A DNA stretch of 8,035 nucleotides from Alphaproteobacteria bacterium (GTDB taxonomy: Bacteria > Pseudomonadota > Alphaproteobacteria > JAEULC01), in contig JADZDN010000053.1 of assembly GCA_020851015.1 (NCBI GenBank), forward strand, positions 1 to 8,035, written 5' to 3'. How positions within the stretch are numbered: the stretch's first letter is position 1; the number at the start of each line of letters is the position of its first letter. Made by a program: the position numbers and the translations under genes. Below are positions 6,100 to 8,035 of this stretch, in pieces. The notes under the pieces were generated by a model. That model did not search any database, was not told the DNA's origin, and was given only the letters and a program-made list of their open reading frames with translations.

Positions 6100-7103
6100 G
6101 ATGCGGCCGCTTGTTTCCTAGGGGTGCGCAGGGCTTGGTCGGCTTGGCCGCGCGCCAGCGAGGGCAGCAGCAGCCGCGCCAGCGCGATCGGGTTGATCGG
6201 GGTCAGCCCCTCGGCGATCAGCGGCGTGATGCTGACCTCGGCGAACGCCAGCCTTCCGGCATTCGCCGCCGACAGCAGCCCGCCGAGGCGCCGGGCAAGA
6301 TCGACCCGGGTCGCGATCATACGCCCGGCGCCGATCGCGGCGAAAGACTCCGCGATCTCGCCGCTCTCCGATACGTCACCGCCGGCGGGCATCAGCAGCA
6401 CCGGCTCGGCGTGCACCGATTCGGCCGCGGCGGACAGCATCGCGGTCTCGGCGCCGTCGAAGGGGTTGACGCCGGCGCTGTCGATCAGCACGGCGCGGTC
6501 GCCGGCCTCGCGCACGGCGCGCATCAGCTGCTTGGCGTCGGCGGCCTGGGCCAGCTCGACCTTCAGCACCTTGGCGAAGGCGGCAAGCTGGTCGACCGCG
6601 CCGGCGCGCTGCGTGTCCATGGTGATCAGCATCACCGGCTTGCGCGCCATCACCGCGCGGGCGGCGAGCTTGGCGACGGTCACCGTCTTGCCGACCGCCG
6701 GCGGGCCGACCAGCATGATCGGCCGGCCGCCGCGCCGCGCCGCCTCGGGCAGGGCCATCGGCGTGAAGGCGAAGACGGTGTCGAGCGCGGCGGCGAGCGA
6801 GATGATCGGGTCGGTCGTGCGCGTCTGGGCCTTGGCGGCCCCGGCCAGCAGCCGGTCGGCCAGCGCGCCGGGCGTGCCGTGGCGCAGCAGCGATTCGGTC
6901 AGGCGATCCATGGTGTCGGAGCCGGCGGCGGGCTTGGCCCCGAGCGCGGGCTCGGCCGGCTGCTCGATCGCCGCCGTCACGCGCACGCCCTTGCCCTTGT
7001 CGCCCGGCTGGCTCGAAACGATGATCGCCTCGGCGCCCAGCGCGTCGCGGACAAGCTGCATCGCCTCGCGCATCGAGGCAGCGGTGAAGGTCTTCAACCG
7101 CAT
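6096..7103 (-). CDS. flhF: Flagellar biosynthesis SRP-type GTPase FlhF
   Basis: FlhF is the third SRP-family GTPase, beside Ffh and FtsY, and directs where a flagellum is assembled. The N-terminal B domain starts MRLKTFTAASMREAMQLVRD with LGAEAIIVSS, the standard FlhF opening. A Lys/Pro/Ala linker and a short N domain follow. The G domain contains P-loop GPPAVGKT (133-140), DTQRAGAVDQL (163-173), the G3 element DSAG (208-211, usually DTAG followed by R) and the G4 element TRVD (265-268). EGLTPINP (298-305) is near the closing loop. At 335 residues it is short for the family. An in-frame TAG 12 bases upstream fixes the ATG at 7101-7103. AGGG, 7 bases before it, is the probable ribosome binding site. 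The gene overlaps flhG by 4 bases and follows flhA after 115 bases. Confidence 0.94.
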   Translation of the reverse strand: MRLKTFTAASMREAMQLVRDALGAEAIIVSSQPGDKGKGVRVTAAIEQPAEPALGAKPAAGSDTMDRLTESLLRHGTPGALADRLLAGAAKAQTRTTDPIISLAAALDTVFAFTPMALPEAARRGGRPIMLVGPPAVGKTVTVAKLAARAVMARKPVMLITMDTQRAGAVDQLAAFAKVLKVELAQAADAKQLMRAVREAGDRAVLIDSAGVNPFDGAETAMLSAAAESVHAEPVLLMPAGGDVSESGEIAESFAAIGAGRMIATRVDLARRLGGLLSAANAGRLAFAEVSITPLIAEGLTPINPIALARLLLPSLARGQADQALRTPRKQAAAS

Positions 7104-7218
7104 GGGTTGACCCTATCGCAGTTCGACCGGCCGCCCAACGGCGCAATCCCGCGGCGGCGCACGGCGCGTCGCGCCGAATCGATCCGCCAGGCATATGGTC
7201 CGGCGATTCGCGCCATGG
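7104..7218 (-). other. flhA-flhF intergenic region with inverted repeat and two GANTC sites
   Basis: The 115-base gap holds a perfect inverted repeat CGGCGCG-T-CGCGCCG at 7162-7176. It also holds two GANTC sites, GAATC at 7176-7180 and GATTC at 7205-7209. No T-run follows the hairpin, so it is not a standard terminator. No convincing -35/-10 pair was seen. A reading frame starting near 7194 on the minus strand runs out of frame through flhF and is not a gene. Confidence 0.4.
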
Positions 7219-8035
7219 TCAGACCTGCGCCATCGTCTTGATCTTCGCCTTGGCATGGATCTCGTTCTGCGACATGACCACGGTCGCGGGCCGGAAGCGC
7301 TCGATGATCGAGCGCACGTAGGGCCGGATCGCCGGGCTGGTCAGCAGCACGGGAATCTCGCCCAGCATCGCCTGGCGTTCGAACACCTGGCGCACGGTGG
7401 TGATGAACTTCTGCAGCTTGCTCGGCGCCATCGACAGCTGGCGGTCGTCGCCCTGGCCGGTGATCGATTCGGCGAAGGCCTGCTCCCATTCCGGCGACAG
7501 GGTGACCAGCGGGATGTAGCCCTCGCGGCCGGCGTTCGATTCGCTGATCTGGCGCGCCAGGCGGGCGCGCACGTGCTCGGTGATCTGGCCGACGTTGCGC
7601 GTCGCGGCGCAGGCCTCGGAGATGCCCTCGAGGATGGTCGGCAGGTCGCGGATCGACACGCGCTCGCCCAGGAGGTTCTGCAGCACGCGCTGGATGCCGC
7701 CCACGGTGATCTGCGTCGGCACCACGTCGGCGACCAGCTTCTGGTGGTCCTTGTCCAACTCGTTCAGAAGCTTCTGCGTCTCGGTGTAGGACAGCATCTC
7801 CGACATGTTGTCCTTGACGATCTCGGTGAGGTGCGTGGTGATCACGGTCGCGGGGTCGACGACGGTGAAGCCGCGGAACATCGCCTCCTCGCGCAGCGCC
7901 TCGCCGATCCACATCGCCGGCAGGCCGAAGGTGGGCTCGGTCGTCGCCTCGCCGGCGAGGTCGATCGGCTGGCCGCGCGGGTCCATCACCAGCAGCATGC
8001 CCGGCCGCAACTCGCCGCGCCCGTTCTCGATCTCC
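7219..8035 (-). CDS. flhA: Flagellar export gate protein FlhA, C-terminal cytoplasmic domain (gene runs off the right edge)
   Basis: The visible 272 codons are the C-terminal domain of FlhA. FlhA is a membrane protein of about 700 residues that forms the nonameric ring receiving export substrates and chaperones. The frame continues unbroken to the window edge. Recognisable segments are LRPGMLLVMDP, then FGLPAMWI, then the run FRGFTVVDPATVITTHLTEI. Further on come VGGIQRVLQNLLGERVSIRD and DLPTILEGI, then SPAIRPYVRSIIERF, and the end SQNEIHAKAKIKTMAQV. The eight membrane helices lie outside the window. FlhA is the first visible gene of the minus-strand set flhA-flhF-flhG-FliK-like. A virulence-type SctV protein is the only close alternative and does not fit the neighbours. 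Confidence 0.96.
   Translation of the reverse strand, partial: EIENGRGELRPGMLLVMDPRGQPIDLAGEATTEPTFGLPAMWIGEALREEAMFRGFTVVDPATVITTHLTEIVKDNMSEMLSYTETQKLLNELDKDHQKLVADVVPTQITVGGIQRVLQNLLGERVSIRDLPTILEGISEACAATRNVGQITEHVRARLARQISESNAGREGYIPLVTLSPEWEQAFAESITGQGDDRQLSMAPSKLQKFITTVRQVFERQAMLGEIPVLLTSPAIRPYVRSIIERFRPATVVMSQNEIHAKAKIKTMAQV

Noticed and set aside
6376..7194. A 272-codon minus-strand frame starting in the flhA-flhF gap
   Set aside because: It runs out of frame through flhF and is Arg-rich without motifs. The true flhF frame has all GTPase elements.

Overview
The window is a flagellar and cell-cycle locus from a high-GC (roughly 70% by eye) alphaproteobacterium. CtrA points to this class, because the start of its gene lies at the left edge. 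So do the SRP-type GTPase FlhF with a MinD-like FlhG, and the strong G/C preference at third codon positions. A Rhodospirillales-like relative would fit, but the sequence alone does not fix the order or genus. All genes look intact except those cut by the window edges (ctrA on the left, flhA on the right).

Layout: (1) 1-190, minus strand: N-terminus of the response regulator CtrA, with phospho-acceptor D51 visible. (2) 191-538: a 348-base divergent intergenic region. On the ctrA side it has a candidate promoter in which a GANTC (CcrM) site overlaps the -35 and TTAA half-sites overlap the -10. On the fliI side it has several stem-loops and a good ribosome binding site ahead of a TTG start. (3) 539-2292, plus strand: fliI (export ATPase) and fliJ, overlapping by 4 bases. 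(4) 2293-2312: a 20-base convergent gap filled by a GC-rich hairpin. (5) 2313-8035, minus strand, read right to left: flhA (partial), a 115-base gap, flhF, flhG (4-base overlap with flhF), and a 994-residue FliK-like protein 4 bases after flhG.

The genes fit together functionally. FlhA is the export-gate protein of the flagellar type III secretion system. FliI and FliJ are the ATPase and its central stalk that feed the gate. FlhF and FlhG set the position and number of flagella. The FliK-like protein probably controls hook length and the switch of export specificity. CtrA is the master cell-cycle regulator that in Caulobacter and relatives turns on early flagellar genes, so its divergent position next to fliIJ is meaningful.

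The least ordinary object is the FliK-like gene. Its middle consists of five tandem repeats of 115-123 residues. They alternate between two subtypes (A-B-A-B-A), with a diverged half-repeat near the N-terminus. I see no mobile element, CRISPR array, tRNA or rRNA, and no defence system.
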